From an uncultured Clostridia bacterium (lineage in GTDB: Bacteria; Bacillota; Clostridia; UBA1381): 25,833 nt of DNA. Made by a program: the position numbers and the translations under genes. How positions within the stretch are numbered: the stretch's first letter is position 1; the number at the start of each line of letters is the position of its first letter. The stretch covers positions 7,677-33,509 of the forward strand of contig CAJTUY010000022.1 in the NCBI GenBank assembly GCA_910579415.1. The letters run 5' to 3'. Below, one piece after another: positions 15,235-24,406 of the stretch. The notes beneath the pieces are model-generated. The model did no database searches, was not told the DNA's origin, and saw only the letters and a program-made list of their open reading frames with translations.

Positions 15235-16394
15235 AAACACTGATTAAGAATGCAAAAATTATAACGATGGCAGATGTGGAATATAACTGCGGATGCATAT
15301 TGTTTGATGATAAAATACTGTATGTCGGTGAGGAAAAAGAGTTTGAAGCCGACACGGTAATTGACGCGGAGGGTAAATATGTACTGCCGGGTCTTATTGA
15401 TGCGCATTGTCATGTGGGAATGTTTGAGGATTCTATGGGATTTGAGGGGGATGACGGTAATGAGGACAGCGACCCTGTAATGCCGCATCTTCGCGCAATT
15501 GATGCAATAAATCCATTTGACCGCGCATTTTTAGAGGCAAGAAAAGCGGGAATTACTACGGTTGTTACGGGTCCGGGAAGCGCAAATCCTGTGGGCGGAC
15601 AGTTTGCGGCGGTAAAAACAGACGGCATATGTGTAGATGATATGATTTTAAAAGCTCCTGCCGCTATGAAAATGGCGCTTGGTGAAAATCCGAAGGCGGT
15701 CTATAATGAAAAGGAAGAGGCTCCTGTTACACGTATGGGAACAGCGGCGCTTATACGTGAACTTTTGATAAAATCACGCGATTACATGGAAAAGCTTGAC
15801 GCGTACAATGGAGACTGCGAGGAGAATGAAAAGCCTGAATTTGACATGAAGCTTGAAGCCATGATACCTGTTTTAAAGCGTGAAATCCCTGTAAAAGTTC
15901 ATGCTCACCGCGCGGACGATATATGTACGGCAATACGTATAGGTAAGGAATTTGATATTGATGTTACGATTGAGCATTGCTCGGACGGAGATGCCGTTGC
16001 GCCTGTTCTGGAACGTGAAAAAGTGCCTGTAATGCTCGGTCCTACTTTGTCTGACAGAAGTAAAATAGAGCTTAAGGGCCTGACATTTGACACCTATAAA
16101 AATCTTTCCGACAGAGGGCTTGATGTTGCAATTATTACAGACCATCCCGAAATTACGATAGAAAATCTGCCGCTGTGCGCGGTAATGGCTGTAAAGCACG
16201 GTATGGACGAGATGAAGGCTCTTCAGGGGATTACAATTACGGCGGCAAAAAACTGCCGTATTGACAGCAGAATAGGAAGTCTTGAAGAAGGCAAGGATGC
16301 GGACATTGCCGTATTTACAGACTTGCCTTCATGTTTTGGCGCGGAATGTGTAATGACATTTATAAACGGCATAAAAGTTATGCGGGAGAATTAA
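15231..16394 (+). CDS. Metal-dependent amidohydrolase
   Basis: A 387-residue amidohydrolase-superfamily enzyme. It opens with the beta-sandwich strand IKNAKIITM and then [16 protein letters not shown] with metal ligands H59 and H61. Further candidate ligands are H224 and H226 in VHAHRADD, H249 in IEHCSDG, and D304 in ITDHPE. A lysine in the [16 protein letters not shown] region is conserved in this group. The C terminus has the usual [14 protein letters not shown] strand. It looks closest to the imidazolonepropionase/dipeptidase-like branch, but the substrate cannot be read from sequence. ATG 15231 overlaps the reductase stop as ATGA, and the ribosome site is weak, so translation is probably coupled. 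The radical SAM gene begins three bases after its stop. Confidence 0.87.
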   Translation: MKTLIKNAKIITMADVEYNCGCILFDDKILYVGEEKEFEADTVIDAEGKYVLPGLIDAHCHVGMFEDSMGFEGDDGNEDSDPVMPHLRAIDAINPFDRAFLEARKAGITTVVTGPGSANPVGGQFAAVKTDGICVDDMILKAPAAMKMALGENPKAVYNEKEEAPVTRMGTAALIRELLIKSRDYMEKLDAYNGDCEENEKPEFDMKLEAMIPVLKREIPVKVHAHRADDICTAIRIGKEFDIDVTIEHCSDGDAVAPVLEREKVPVMLGPTLSDRSKIELKGLTFDTYKNLSDRGLDVAIITDHPEITIENLPLCAVMAVKHGMDEMKALQGITITAAKNCRIDSRIGSLEEGKDADIAVFTDLPSCFGAECVMTFINGIKVMREN

Positions 16395-16397
16395 ATA

Positions 16398-17270
16398 ATG
16401 CATGAAGTGACTGTTAAGGGGATACTCTCGGCAAAAAACGGAATGAATATTTACAGAGGGTGCAGTCACGGCTGCATATACTGTGACTCGCGTAGCACAT
16501 GTTATCAGTTCAAGCATGAATTTGAGGATATTGAGATAAAAACCAATGCCGCAAAGCTTTTGGAAGATGCGCTGAGAAGAAAAAAGCATAAATGCATGAT
16601 AGGTACCGGAGCTATGTCCGACCCGTATATGCATATAGAGCAGAAGCTCGGCAACATGCGCAAATGTCTGGAGATAATTGAAAATTACGGTTTTGGAGTG
16701 ACCGTTCTTACCAAATCTGCTAAAATACTGCGCGATATAGATTTATTAAAAAAGATAAATGAAAAAACAAAGTGTGTTGTGCAGATGACGCTTACAACCT
16801 ATGATGAGGATTTGTGCCGTATTATTGAACCGAATGTGGAAACTACATATGAACGCTTTAAGGCGCTGGAAGTATTCCGTGATAATGGTATACCAACTGT
16901 TGTGTGGCTTTGTCCGATACTTCCGTTTATAAATGATACTGCCGAAAATATTAAAGGTATACTCAATTACTGTGTCCGCGCAGGAGTGAAGGGCATTATA
17001 AATTTTGGAATGGGAGTTACGCTCAGAGAGGGCAATCGTGAATATTTTTATAAGAAGCTTGATGAACATTTTCCCGGACTGAAGGAAAAATATATCAGTA
17101 TTTACGGAAATAATTATGAATTGCCAAGTCCTGATGCGGATATTCTATATGACATTTTCAAAACCGAATGTATAAAAAACAATATTATATACCGCGCTGA
17201 GGAATGTTTTAAATATCTGAATGAATTTGAGGATAAATACAGCTTTCCTCAGATTAGTCTGATTGAGTAA
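16398..17270 (+). CDS. Radical SAM protein of the spore photoproduct lyase-like (SPL) group
   Basis: A 290-residue radical SAM enzyme. The [4Fe-4S] motif is C22-SHG-C26-IY-C29 in IYRGCSHGCIYCDSR, which with its preceding YRGC is the SPL/Rv2578c-type form. It is followed by GTGAMSDPYMHIE and the VTVLTKSAKILRDID strand typical of that group. Family members are common in bacteria and most have no known reaction; true spore photoproduct lyase repairs a thymine photoproduct, but that specific role is not implied here. GGGAG lies 9 bases before ATG 16398. It is the last gene of the four-gene operon and a terminator follows directly. Confidence 0.88.
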   Translation: MHEVTVKGILSAKNGMNIYRGCSHGCIYCDSRSTCYQFKHEFEDIEIKTNAAKLLEDALRRKKHKCMIGTGAMSDPYMHIEQKLGNMRKCLEIIENYGFGVTVLTKSAKILRDIDLLKKINEKTKCVVQMTLTTYDEDLCRIIEPNVETTYERFKALEVFRDNGIPTVVWLCPILPFINDTAENIKGILNYCVRAGVKGIINFGMGVTLREGNREYFYKKLDEHFPGLKEKYISIYGNNYELPSPDADILYDIFKTECIKNNIIYRAEECFKYLNEFEDKYSFPQISLIE

Positions 17271-17271
17271 T

Positions 17272-17302
17272 AAAATCCGCCCTGAAAAAAAGGACGGATT
17301 TT
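17272..17302. terminator. Bidirectional terminator between the radical SAM and HAD genes
   Basis: AAAATCCGCCCT (17272-17283) pairs with AGGACGGATTTT (17291-17302) with one mismatch, around the loop GAAAAAA. It lies just after the radical SAM stop and before the convergent HAD stop at 17306. Confidence 0.87.
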
Positions 17303-17305
17303 GGT

Positions 17306-18127
17306 TTATTTTAAAATAATTTCTCCGCTTTCAAGCGCTCCGATAACTGCGGCTATCGCGTCGGAATTATTGTCCGATGTAATATATGCTGCGGCTTTTT
17401 TTACGCTTTTTACAGCATTGGCTACGGCAATACCCGTACCTGCTTTTTTAATCATAGGCAGGTCGTTCTCATTGTCGCCTACGGCAATTGTTTTGCTGTG
17501 CTTAATGCCGCAAATTTCGGTAAGCTGTAAAAGCCCTTCTCCTTTATCGGCATTTTTGGGAAGAAGCTCATAATACCAAGGGCTTGACTGCACAAAAGTA
17601 TATTTATCAGCAAACGGCGATGCGCTTATTGCCTCGCGTACGGCAGGAAGTTCGTGTTCCTCGCTCATAAACAGTACCTTCTGCCACACTTCGGGGATAT
17701 CATGATAATCAAGGTCATTATCGGGAAGGTGTTCAAAAATCTGATGTTCCCGTACTTTGTCATTTATCTTTGAAAAATAAACTTTTTCCTCTGTGCAGAT
17801 TTCTATTCCGACAAAATCAAACAGTTTGTCCACATATTCCACCGCATCCAGCGCATCGCTTGTAAGCGTACGTGACCAGAGCATTTTGTTTTTGCCGAAG
17901 TCGTATATACCTCCTCCGTTAAAGCATACAATCGGCGCGTTCGGCATGACATATTCAAGTATAAGCCTTGCGCCGAAGGGAACCCGTCCCGTCACAAATG
18001 TAAAAAGACCGCCTTCTGACTTGAAGTATTCTATTGCCTCTTTGTTTTTTTCGCTGACCCTTTTATCAGTTGTAAGAAGCGTATCATCAAGGTCGGTACA
18101 TAAAAGTATTCCGTCAAATTTCCCCAT
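17306..18127 (-). CDS. Cof-type HAD-superfamily phosphatase
   Basis: A 273-residue haloacid dehalogenase-type hydrolase of the Cof/YbjI (IIB) subfamily, which removes phosphate from sugar phosphates or cofactors in the cytoplasm. Motif I is DLDDTLL with nucleophile D12 and acid D14; motif II is TFVTGR; motif III lysine lies in KNADKGEGL (about 191-199); motif IV is VGDNENDLPM (D218, D222), followed by the family's GTGIAVANA. The C2-type cap fills about residues 80-190. AAAGGAT lies 9 bases before ATG 18127. Substrate cannot be predicted. It is a single-gene unit between the shared terminator and a divergent promoter region. Confidence 0.93.
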   Translation of the reverse strand: MGKFDGILLCTDLDDTLLTTDKRVSEKNKEAIEYFKSEGGLFTFVTGRVPFGARLILEYVMPNAPIVCFNGGGIYDFGKNKMLWSRTLTSDALDAVEYVDKLFDFVGIEICTEEKVYFSKINDKVREHQIFEHLPDNDLDYHDIPEVWQKVLFMSEEHELPAVREAISASPFADKYTFVQSSPWYYELLPKNADKGEGLLQLTEICGIKHSKTIAVGDNENDLPMIKKAGTGIAVANAVKSVKKAAAYITSDNNSDAIAAVIGALESGEIILK

Positions 18128-18158
18128 TGTTTTTATCCTTTCAGCTTAATTCTTTATC

Positions 18159-18167
18159 ATTTTAGCA
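18159..18167 (-). promoter_or_regulatory. Extended -10 promoter for the HAD gene
   Basis: Minus-strand TGC followed by TAAAAT (-10 at 18164-18159), about 32 bases before the start codon. No good -35 is seen at 17 bases, so it would rely on the extended -10. Confidence 0.5.
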
Positions 18168-18209
18168 CATTTAAGGAGAAATATCTATTTATAAATTATA
18201 TAAAAAATG

Positions 18210-18238
18210 TTGTAAATCAATACAAAATATGCTATAAT
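18210..18238 (+). promoter_or_regulatory. Promoter for the SNF2 helicase operon
   Basis: TTGTAA (18210-18215), 17-base spacer, TATAAT (18233-18238) with extended -10 TGC. It lies 63 bases before ATG 18302. Confidence 0.73.
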
Positions 18239-18301
18239 TATATGATACCATAAAAAACAAACGGCTCATATCACATTTTAGTATTGCAACCGGAGGGTTA
18301 T

Positions 18302-21300
18302 ATGGAAATTACAGAGTCAATGATTAAGAAATCATGTTCACCTACTATTTACAAGCGGGGACTTGAATACTTTACCGAAGGCAGGGTACATCTAAGACGC
18401 CGTGAGGATAAGCTGATAACGGCAGTTGTTGACGGCGAGGAATTGTACAGCGTACAGGTGAAGTTTGATGAAGACGGCATAGAAGAATGTTTTTGTACAT
18501 GTCCGTATTTTGAAACAATGAACTCGGTATGCAAGCATATTGTATCTGCAATGAAACAGCGTCAGAAGGAATTGGAGGAGGGCGCTGACTATGAGGACGA
18601 AAACGATAAGATTGCAAAAACACTGTGCGGTTTTTTTGCCGCGCGTAAATATGAAAAGGAGCAGCTTCGGGCTTCTTTCGCTCTGCATATAACGCCGAAT
18701 GCTGAAGGGGTTCAGTATGCCGTTTCAATGGATATAGGCGATGCTCCGCTTCAGGGCATAGAAAATTTCCTTGAATGTTATTTGAAAAAACGTGTGTTTA
18801 AATTTGACCGCTATACGGCGTATAATCCTTCTGTAACGGAATTTCCGCCCGCTCAGGAGGAAATCATACAAATACTTGCCGAGAGCCTGGAAGACCGTGA
18901 TATGAACACTCAGTTCTACGTTAAATCAGCGTATACTGCAAGCTTTGGTTCGCAAACGGCAAAGCGTGTGCTTCCGCTTTTGAGAAACGTGGATTTTTCG
19001 GTTGTGTTTGACGGAATGAATTTGGGCGGAGTGCGTATCGTTGAGGATAATCCGGATATAATTGTCGATATTGACGCCGTAAACGGCGAGATAGATATGT
19101 CCGTAAGCGACTGTGGCACTGCGCTGACGCGTGACGGTGAATGGTTCTTTTATGAAAACACAATTTATCATACTGACAATGAATGGCGCAGATATTTTAT
19201 GCCTATTTACAGCGCACTTTCGGAGGAAAATCGTACTCAGATGAGCTTTAAGGGTGACAATACAATTTTGTTTGCAACGTACGTACTGCCTGAAATTAAA
19301 GGTAAACGCGGTGTTATAACACGCGGAATTGAAGATGTGGTTATAGATGCAAAACCTGAATTTGAGATTTATTTTGACGCGGCGCGCAGTGCGGTTACGG
19401 CGGCGGTAATAGCAAATTACGGAGGCTTGCAGCTAAGGCTTCCTATGGCGGGAAATTCAGACGGAAAAATAGTTGTGCGGGATTTTGAAGCTGAGAATAC
19501 AGTGCTTTCGCATTTTTCGGATTTTACAGTATCTGACGGCACATTTACGCTTTATTCGGACAGGGATATTTATATGTTTTTATCTGACAGTATGCCTGAA
19601 TTAAGACAGCTTGCGACGGTTTATACGTCAGACAGATTTAACGGAATAACCATAACCGATAGCGTTGATATACGCGCGTCGGTAAGGTACAGGGAGAATA
19701 TAGATTTACTGGAAGCTGATTTTGCGACACAGCTTTCATATGAACAGATAAGCGGTATTTTAAGCGCGGTAAAACTAAAAAAGCGTTTTTACCGTCTTTC
19801 AAACGGAAGCTTTATAGACCTTGAGCATAGTGCGGAAAAGCAGATATTTAATCTGCTTGACCAGCTGGATTTTTCCGCTGAGGATATTAAAAGAGGTTCG
19901 AAGGAGCTTACCAAATATCATGCGCTTTACTTAAATTCCGTCGACGGAATAGACAGAGAGGAAAGCTTTGTAAAATATATTGAGGATATAAAAAATAAAG
20001 AGCCGGAAATTCCCGATGAACTTGAGAATGTCATACGTCCGTATCAGCGTGACGGCGTGGCATGGCTTAACCAGCTTTCGTATCTTGGCTTTGGGGGAAT
20101 ACTTGCCGATGATATGGGTCTTGGAAAAACCTTGCAGGTGATTGCATACATTCACGGTATAAAACCTTTGAAACCTGTGCTTATAGTTGCGCCGAGCGCG
20201 CTTACGTATAACTGGCAGAATGAAATAAATAAATTTACTCCCGATGCGAAAACGCTTATTATTGACGGAGGTAAGGCAGAAAGAGCGGAGCTTATAAAGA
20301 CGGTTGACGACTATGAATTTGTCATAACATCATATCCGACTTTAAGACGCGATATTGCGCTGTATCACAATATAGAATTTTCCTACTGCTTTATAGACGA
20401 GGCGCAGCATATTAAAAATCCGAAAACAATGAATGCGAGAAGCGTAAAAAAGATAAATGCAAACCACCGTTTCGCGCTTACGGGTACTCCGGTGGAAAAT
20501 TCACTGACCGAATTATGGTCGATATTTGATTTTGTAATGCCGGATTTTCTGTATTCCTTGCATGAATTTCGGGCAAGGTATGAAACTCCGCTTGTAAAAG
20601 ACGGGGACACAATGACAGCGGATAGCTTCAGACTGCGTATAAAACCGTTTATGCTCAGACGAATGAAGTCGGAGGTGTTAAACGAGCTGCCCGAGAAAAT
20701 AGAAAATACAATGTATGCCGAGCTTACAGGTGAGCAGGAGAAGATGTATCTTGCATATCTTGCGGCGGCAAAGGATGAAACAATCGCGCTTCTGGGTGAG
20801 GGCGGACAGGGAAAAATGCGTATACTTACGCTTTTAATGCGACTCAGGCAGATTTGCTGTCATCCGCGTTTATTTGACGAGGATTATGAGCGTGACAGCG
20901 GAAAATTAAATTTGTTAATGGAGATTATTACAAGCGCATCGGCTTCGGGACACAGGATACTGGTATTTTCACAGTTTACGTCAATGCTTAAAATTATACA
21001 GGAAAAGCTATCAGAGGCAAAAATACCGTCGTTTTATCTTGACGGCAATACTCCATCTTACGAACGCGCCGAACTCAGCGACCGATTTAACGGCGGTGAA
21101 CGCGATGTCTTTCTTATATCGCTTAAGGCGGGCGGCGTGGGTCTTAACCTTACCGGCGCGGATACCGTAATTCATTATGACCCGTGGTGGAATCCTGCGG
21201 TTATGGACCAGGCATCTGACAGAGCGTACAGAATAGGTCAGAAAAAGGCTGTTCAGGTTATACGTCTTGCCGCAAAAGGAACAATTGAGGAAAAAATACT

Positions 21301-21406
21301 GCGTTTGCAGGAAAATAAGCGCTCTTTGGCGGAGGATATAGTACGCGTGAACAGGGATACCTTTAAAAATCTTTCCAATGAGGAGATACTTTCACTGTTT
21401 GAATAG
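18302..21406 (+). CDS. SWIM-domain SNF2-family DNA helicase/translocase
   Basis: A 1034-residue protein. A SWIM zinc finger sits at about 63-80 (CFCTCPYF, then CKHI). A long middle region (about 100-560) has no motif I can name but resembles the bacterial SNF2-associated beta-rich domain. The SNF2 ATPase begins near IRPYQRDGVAWL; it has Walker A DDMGLGKTLQ (about 601-610), motif II DEAQHIKN (about 699) and ALTGTPVENS. The helicase C half has VFSQFTSML, LISLKAGGVGLNLT and QASDRAYRIGQ (about 968-978). Bacterial relatives (RapA/HepA-like, YwqA-like) move along DNA or remodel RNA polymerase complexes. ATG 18302 is chosen since GGAGG at 18292-18296 precedes it; the in-frame TTG at 18284 lies upstream of that site. 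No nuclease or methylase neighbour suggests a defence role. Confidence 0.94.
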   Translation: MEITESMIKKSCSPTIYKRGLEYFTEGRVHLRRREDKLITAVVDGEELYSVQVKFDEDGIEECFCTCPYFETMNSVCKHIVSAMKQRQKELEEGADYEDENDKIAKTLCGFFAARKYEKEQLRASFALHITPNAEGVQYAVSMDIGDAPLQGIENFLECYLKKRVFKFDRYTAYNPSVTEFPPAQEEIIQILAESLEDRDMNTQFYVKSAYTASFGSQTAKRVLPLLRNVDFSVVFDGMNLGGVRIVEDNPDIIVDIDAVNGEIDMSVSDCGTALTRDGEWFFYENTIYHTDNEWRRYFMPIYSALSEENRTQMSFKGDNTILFATYVLPEIKGKRGVITRGIEDVVIDAKPEFEIYFDAARSAVTAAVIANYGGLQLRLPMAGNSDGKIVVRDFEAENTVLSHFSDFTVSDGTFTLYSDRDIYMFLSDSMPELRQLATVYTSDRFNGITITDSVDIRASVRYRENIDLLEADFATQLSYEQISGILSAVKLKKRFYRLSNGSFIDLEHSAEKQIFNLLDQLDFSAEDIKRGSKELTKYHALYLNSVDGIDREESFVKYIEDIKNKEPEIPDELENVIRPYQRDGVAWLNQLSYLGFGGILADDMGLGKTLQVIAYIHGIKPLKPVLIVAPSALTYNWQNEINKFTPDAKTLIIDGGKAERAELIKTVDDYEFVITSYPTLRRDIALYHNIEFSYCFIDEAQHIKNPKTMNARSVKKINANHRFALTGTPVENSLTELWSIFDFVMPDFLYSLHEFRARYETPLVKDGDTMTADSFRLRIKPFMLRRMKSEVLNELPEKIENTMYAELTGEQEKMYLAYLAAAKDETIALLGEGGQGKMRILTLLMRLRQICCHPRLFDEDYERDSGKLNLLMEIITSASASGHRILVFSQFTSMLKIIQEKLSEAKIPSFYLDGNTPSYERAELSDRFNGGERDVFLISLKAGGVGLNLTGADTVIHYDPWWNPAVMDQASDRAYRIGQKKAVQVIRLAAKGTIEEKILRLQENKRSLAEDIVRVNRDTFKNLSNEEILSLFE

Positions 21407-21417
21407 GAGGTTTACAG

Positions 21418-23061
21418 TTGAAATTCAGGGCTATACTAAATGATGAATATGATTTGAATGACGAATACAAGGAGGAATTTGTCCTGAAATCATGGCATAA
21501 AACGCTTATATTTTTTGCTGTGATTTTTATACTTGTAAATGTGTTTTCTTTCATTTATATAAAAGCAGGGAAGCTTATATATTTTTGGGATAATGCAACC
21601 TACTGGGATATATCAAGACGTATCGCTTCGGGGGCTGTTGATAGCGGAGGCTTTTGGAAAAATGTATATGATTCCATTGCCGGACAGGACTATAATTATA
21701 TTGCAGCTCTGCCGAGCGCGCTGTTAATGCGGATTTTCGGTGAAAGCAGGCTTGTTTATGTTCTGGGACTTGTAAATATGTATTTGTTTCCGTCATTTAT
21801 TATGATATATCTGCTGGCTAAAAAGGTTGGCAAGGCGCCGAAAATATCGGCGGCGCTTGTAATACTTCTGTTTCCCGTGATGATATTTGCGGCGCTTAAC
21901 GGTTTTGTCGATATAGGCGGTCTGCCCTTATGTCTTATTTGCTACAATCTGTATTATACGAAAAACGGAAAAAATGATGCTTTGTGGCGGTATATAATTA
22001 TCGGCATACTGCTTGTGGCAGTTATGCTGTGGCGCAGGTGGTATGCGTTTTTCTCTGTATCGTTTATAACCGCAATGTTCGCCGACTGTGTTCTGTTCAG
22101 ACGTAAATGGCATAAGGCGGCAGCTGCTGCTGTAACGGCAGGACTTATTCTGGTAACCTGCTTTTACGGATTTCTGGTAATGCGTCTTATGGGAGATTAC
22201 GGAAGCATGTACGCTGATTATAAATTTTCTGTAATGACTGACTTTAAGCTTATAACACGGTATTTCGGAATGGCATTTACAGCGGCGTTGGCTGTCTGCT
22301 CTGTCGTCATGGGCATAAAGAAAAAAGAAACACGCACGGTATTTATGTGGGTACAGATAATTGTATGCTTGTTTATGTTTCTGTCCACGCAGACACACGG
22401 TCAGCAGCATCTGATTTTGTATATACCGTCGCTTGTAATGCTGACGCTTATAACAATAAAGCATATTACAAAAGAATGGGCGCTTATATCGTTGTCGGTA
22501 CTGGCTCTGATACATTCGGCATATGTATTTATACCGCGTGAACAGCCGGGTAATATACAGGAAATCAGGCATTTGTCGCTTGTGCCGACATTTTCAATGC
22601 TTCCTTCAAGCCGTAATGATACAGATGAAATTCTTGCGTTAAAGAGGAAGCTTGATACTACTGTTTATGAGGGTGACAGTTTAGGAGTGCTTGCTTCATC
22701 GTTTGTTCTCAATGAAGATATATTGAAAAATGCGGAACCGTCGCTGGGAGTAAAGCCGATACGCGCCGATTATATTGTATCGCTTCCGCAGGTGGATTCG
22801 CGTGATAAAGACCTTACGCCGCTTTATACGGTAAATTATGTGCTGGTGGCAAATCCTGCTCAGACACATCTTGCAGAAGGCAGTCAGACGGTGGTTAGCG
22901 AAGCGGTATCAAGTTTTGTAAACGGTACCGATATTGCTCTTGCGTATGAGGAGCTACCGGACTGCCGTACAGTTATAGACGGTATCGAGCTGCGGCTTTT
23001 CCATCGTGTGCGTGAGGAACAGGCAGTTGATATACGCGCTTTTGAGGAACGTTTATATTAA
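21418..23061 (+). CDS. Polytopic GT-C-type membrane glycosyltransferase (ArnT/PMT-like)
   Basis: A 547-residue membrane protein: a short acidic N-terminal tail, a first helix near 29-50, an extracytoplasmic loop with FWDNATYWDISRRI (D58, D64), about nine to ten more hydrophobic segments up to about residue 375, then a soluble domain of about 170 residues. An early acidic loop plus many helices is typical of GT-C enzymes that take sugars from polyprenyl phosphate donors outside the membrane. The exact family cannot be fixed without profile search. The start is TTG 21418: AGGAGG at 21405-21410 overlaps the helicase stop and is 7 bases from it, and it leaves no long overlap. It is cotranscribed with the helicase, a pairing with no obvious functional link. 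Confidence 0.75.
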   Translation: MKFRAILNDEYDLNDEYKEEFVLKSWHKTLIFFAVIFILVNVFSFIYIKAGKLIYFWDNATYWDISRRIASGAVDSGGFWKNVYDSIAGQDYNYIAALPSALLMRIFGESRLVYVLGLVNMYLFPSFIMIYLLAKKVGKAPKISAALVILLFPVMIFAALNGFVDIGGLPLCLICYNLYYTKNGKNDALWRYIIIGILLVAVMLWRRWYAFFSVSFITAMFADCVLFRRKWHKAAAAAVTAGLILVTCFYGFLVMRLMGDYGSMYADYKFSVMTDFKLITRYFGMAFTAALAVCSVVMGIKKKETRTVFMWVQIIVCLFMFLSTQTHGQQHLILYIPSLVMLTLITIKHITKEWALISLSVLALIHSAYVFIPREQPGNIQEIRHLSLVPTFSMLPSSRNDTDEILALKRKLDTTVYEGDSLGVLASSFVLNEDILKNAEPSLGVKPIRADYIVSLPQVDSRDKDLTPLYTVNYVLVANPAQTHLAEGSQTVVSEAVSSFVNGTDIALAYEELPDCRTVIDGIELRLFHRVREEQAVDIRAFEERLY

Positions 23062-23062
23062 G

Positions 23063-23079
23063 TTTACAAATCGTTTACA
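23063..23079 (-). promoter_or_regulatory. WalR/PhoP-type direct repeat upstream of the zinc-ribbon gene
   Basis: Read on the minus strand: TGTAAA (23079-23074), five bases, TGTAAA (23068-23063). This matches the known WalR consensus TGTWAH-N5-TGTWAH, and on the plus strand TTTACA-N5-TTTACA fits the related PhoP box. The 11-base period puts both half-sites on one DNA face. It ends 9 bases before the -35 of the promoter at 23089. Six-base repeats can arise by chance, so the site is a candidate only. Confidence 0.45.
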
Positions 23080-23088
23080 GGTCATATG

Positions 23089-23117
23089 TTGACAATGATG
23101 ATTTAAAGGGATATAAT
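23089..23117 (+). promoter_or_regulatory. Consensus sigma-A promoter for the zinc-ribbon/ridA operon
   Basis: TTGACA (23089-23094), 17-base spacer, TATAAT (23112-23117): both hexamers match consensus exactly at the optimal spacing. It lies about 33 bases before the TTG start at 23150. Confidence 0.88.
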
Positions 23118-23149
23118 TTTATTATTCATAATATAAAGAGGTGTTGCAA

Positions 23150-23983
23150 TTGAGAACCTGTATGTATTGCGGCAGGGAACTGAAACAGGATGAGGTTTGT
23201 AATTGTTCCGGTGCGGCGTCGCACCGCGCGCGTAAACAGGAGGACAATAAAAAAAGTAAAGAACACAAAAACCCTTACAGAACAGAAACCTCATACAGAA
23301 CAGGCTATGCCGGTAAGGACAGTAAATTTGAAAGAGCGCGTACGCGTTACAAGACGAAAAAGGCGGCGCGCAGAAACATACCAGATAAAGAAGGATTTTT
23401 AAGGTATATAAAAAGCGCTTTAAAATCACCTGCCGATACTGTTGCATCACCGCCGCATATCGGAAAAGCGGCAATGCTTATAATCGCGGCTGTAACGGGA
23501 GCGGCATTGTGGCTGTGTATGTTTTTTATACTGCAAGGCGGGAGTGTCAGACTTACAAGACTGCTTGCCGGAGTTATGGGCTTTGGCGGAGGTGAAGGAT
23601 TAAAGCTTGCGGCGGCTGTTCCTGTTGTAATTCTGATAGGCGCGGCAGGCGGAATAATTCTGTTTTTCATGTATATGGGAGTATTCTGGCTTATTAACCG
23701 TTTTATTATGAGGCTTCATACACCGTTCTGGGAATTTTCTATACGGCTTATAACGTCATGGATACCGTTTTGCGTAATATGTATATTCGGCGCATTGATA
23801 AGCATTTTATCGCCTGTTACAATAGCTGTACTGCTTGTGTGCGGCGGAATTATAACTGCGGCGCTTACCTATGACGCGCTTAAAACGGAATGGATTTCAC
23901 AGCCGGCAAGCAAGGTGCTTTATGCTATGCTTTTAGGATATTTTGTCCTTTTAGCATTTATTTCACATCTGATATTTATATAG
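23150..23983 (+). CDS. Zinc-ribbon membrane protein with basic linker
   Basis: A 277-residue protein not assigned to a named family. It begins with a short metal-binding ribbon (CMYC and CNC, in a stretch of about 15 residues), then a strongly basic, Arg/Lys-rich linker to about residue 85, then four or five hydrophobic segments: one near [20 protein letters not shown], a pair around [19 protein letters not shown], another around [19 protein letters not shown], and a C-terminal one. The membrane part resembles Yip1-type domains found behind zinc ribbons in Firmicutes, which is a guess. TTG 23150 is chosen as start, since GAGGTG at 23138-23143 is 6 bases before it. The ridA gene follows after 16 bases, so it is the first gene of a two-gene operon. 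Confidence 0.7.
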   Translation: MRTCMYCGRELKQDEVCNCSGAASHRARKQEDNKKSKEHKNPYRTETSYRTGYAGKDSKFERARTRYKTKKAARRNIPDKEGFLRYIKSALKSPADTVASPPHIGKAAMLIIAAVTGAALWLCMFFILQGGSVRLTRLLAGVMGFGGGEGLKLAAAVPVVILIGAAGGIILFFMYMGVFWLINRFIMRLHTPFWEFSIRLITSWIPFCVICIFGALISILSPVTIAVLLVCGGIITAALTYDALKTEWISQPASKVLYAMLLGYFVLLAFISHLIFI

Positions 23984-23999
23984 AAAGGAACTGATAAAA

Positions 24000-24371
24000 A
24001 TGAAAGAAACAAAAACGACAAATGCTCCTGCGGCAATCGGACCGTATTCACAGGCAATAACAGTAGGTAATATGCTGTTTACATCCGGACAAATTCCAAT
24101 TGACCCTGCAACGGGAAATATTCCTCAGGGAGTGGAGGCACAGGCAAGGCAGGCGCTTACGAATGTAAAAAATCTTATTGCCGCCGCCGGAGGAAGCATT
24201 GAGAATACTGTTAAAACTACGGTATTTATTCAGAATATGGGTGACTTTGCAAAAATCAATGAGATTTATGCGGAGTTCTTTACGGAGCCGTATCCTGCGC
24301 GTTCATGTGTAGAAGTTGCAAAGCTTCCGAAAGATGTTTTGCTTGAGGTTGAAGCAATAGTTGAATTATAA
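24000..24371 (+). CDS. ridA: RidA family reactive-intermediate deaminase
   Basis: A 123-residue protein of the RidA/YjgF/UK114 family, which hydrolyses reactive 2-aminoacrylate and related enamine/imine intermediates released by PLP enzymes, giving ketoacids and ammonia. It begins [15 protein letters not shown], with [11 protein letters not shown] and [17 protein letters not shown], and has the substrate-binding Arg R101 in [13 protein letters not shown], then the ending EVEAIVEL. Length and order are normal for RidA. AAAGG lies 11 bases before ATG 24000 and overlaps the end of the upstream gene, so it is cotranscribed with the zinc-ribbon protein from the consensus promoter. It forms a trimer in the cytoplasm in known relatives. 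Confidence 0.95.
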   Translation: MKETKTTNAPAAIGPYSQAITVGNMLFTSGQIPIDPATGNIPQGVEAQARQALTNVKNLIAAAGGSIENTVKTTVFIQNMGDFAKINEIYAEFFTEPYPARSCVEVAKLPKDVLLEVEAIVEL

Positions 24372-24375
24372 AATT

Positions 24376-24406
24376 AAAACGGCTGTTCGTTGCGGACAGC
24401 CGTTTT
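24376..24406. terminator. Bidirectional terminator between ridA and mgtE
   Basis: AAAACGGCTGT (24376-24386) pairs with ACAGCCGTTTT (24396-24406), an 11-bp perfect stem with a 9-base loop. A-tract and T-tract flanks; it ends at the base before the mgtE stop codon. Confidence 0.92.

Noticed and set aside
18302..21406. SNF2 helicase as part of a phage defence island
   Set aside because: No nuclease, methylase, toxin or mobile genes surround it; neighbours are housekeeping or envelope genes, so there is no support for defence.
21928..22572. 214-codon Tyr/Arg/Cys-rich open frame opposite the GT-C gene
   Set aside because: No ribosome site or recognisable motif, and the opposite strand holds a better-supported membrane protein.
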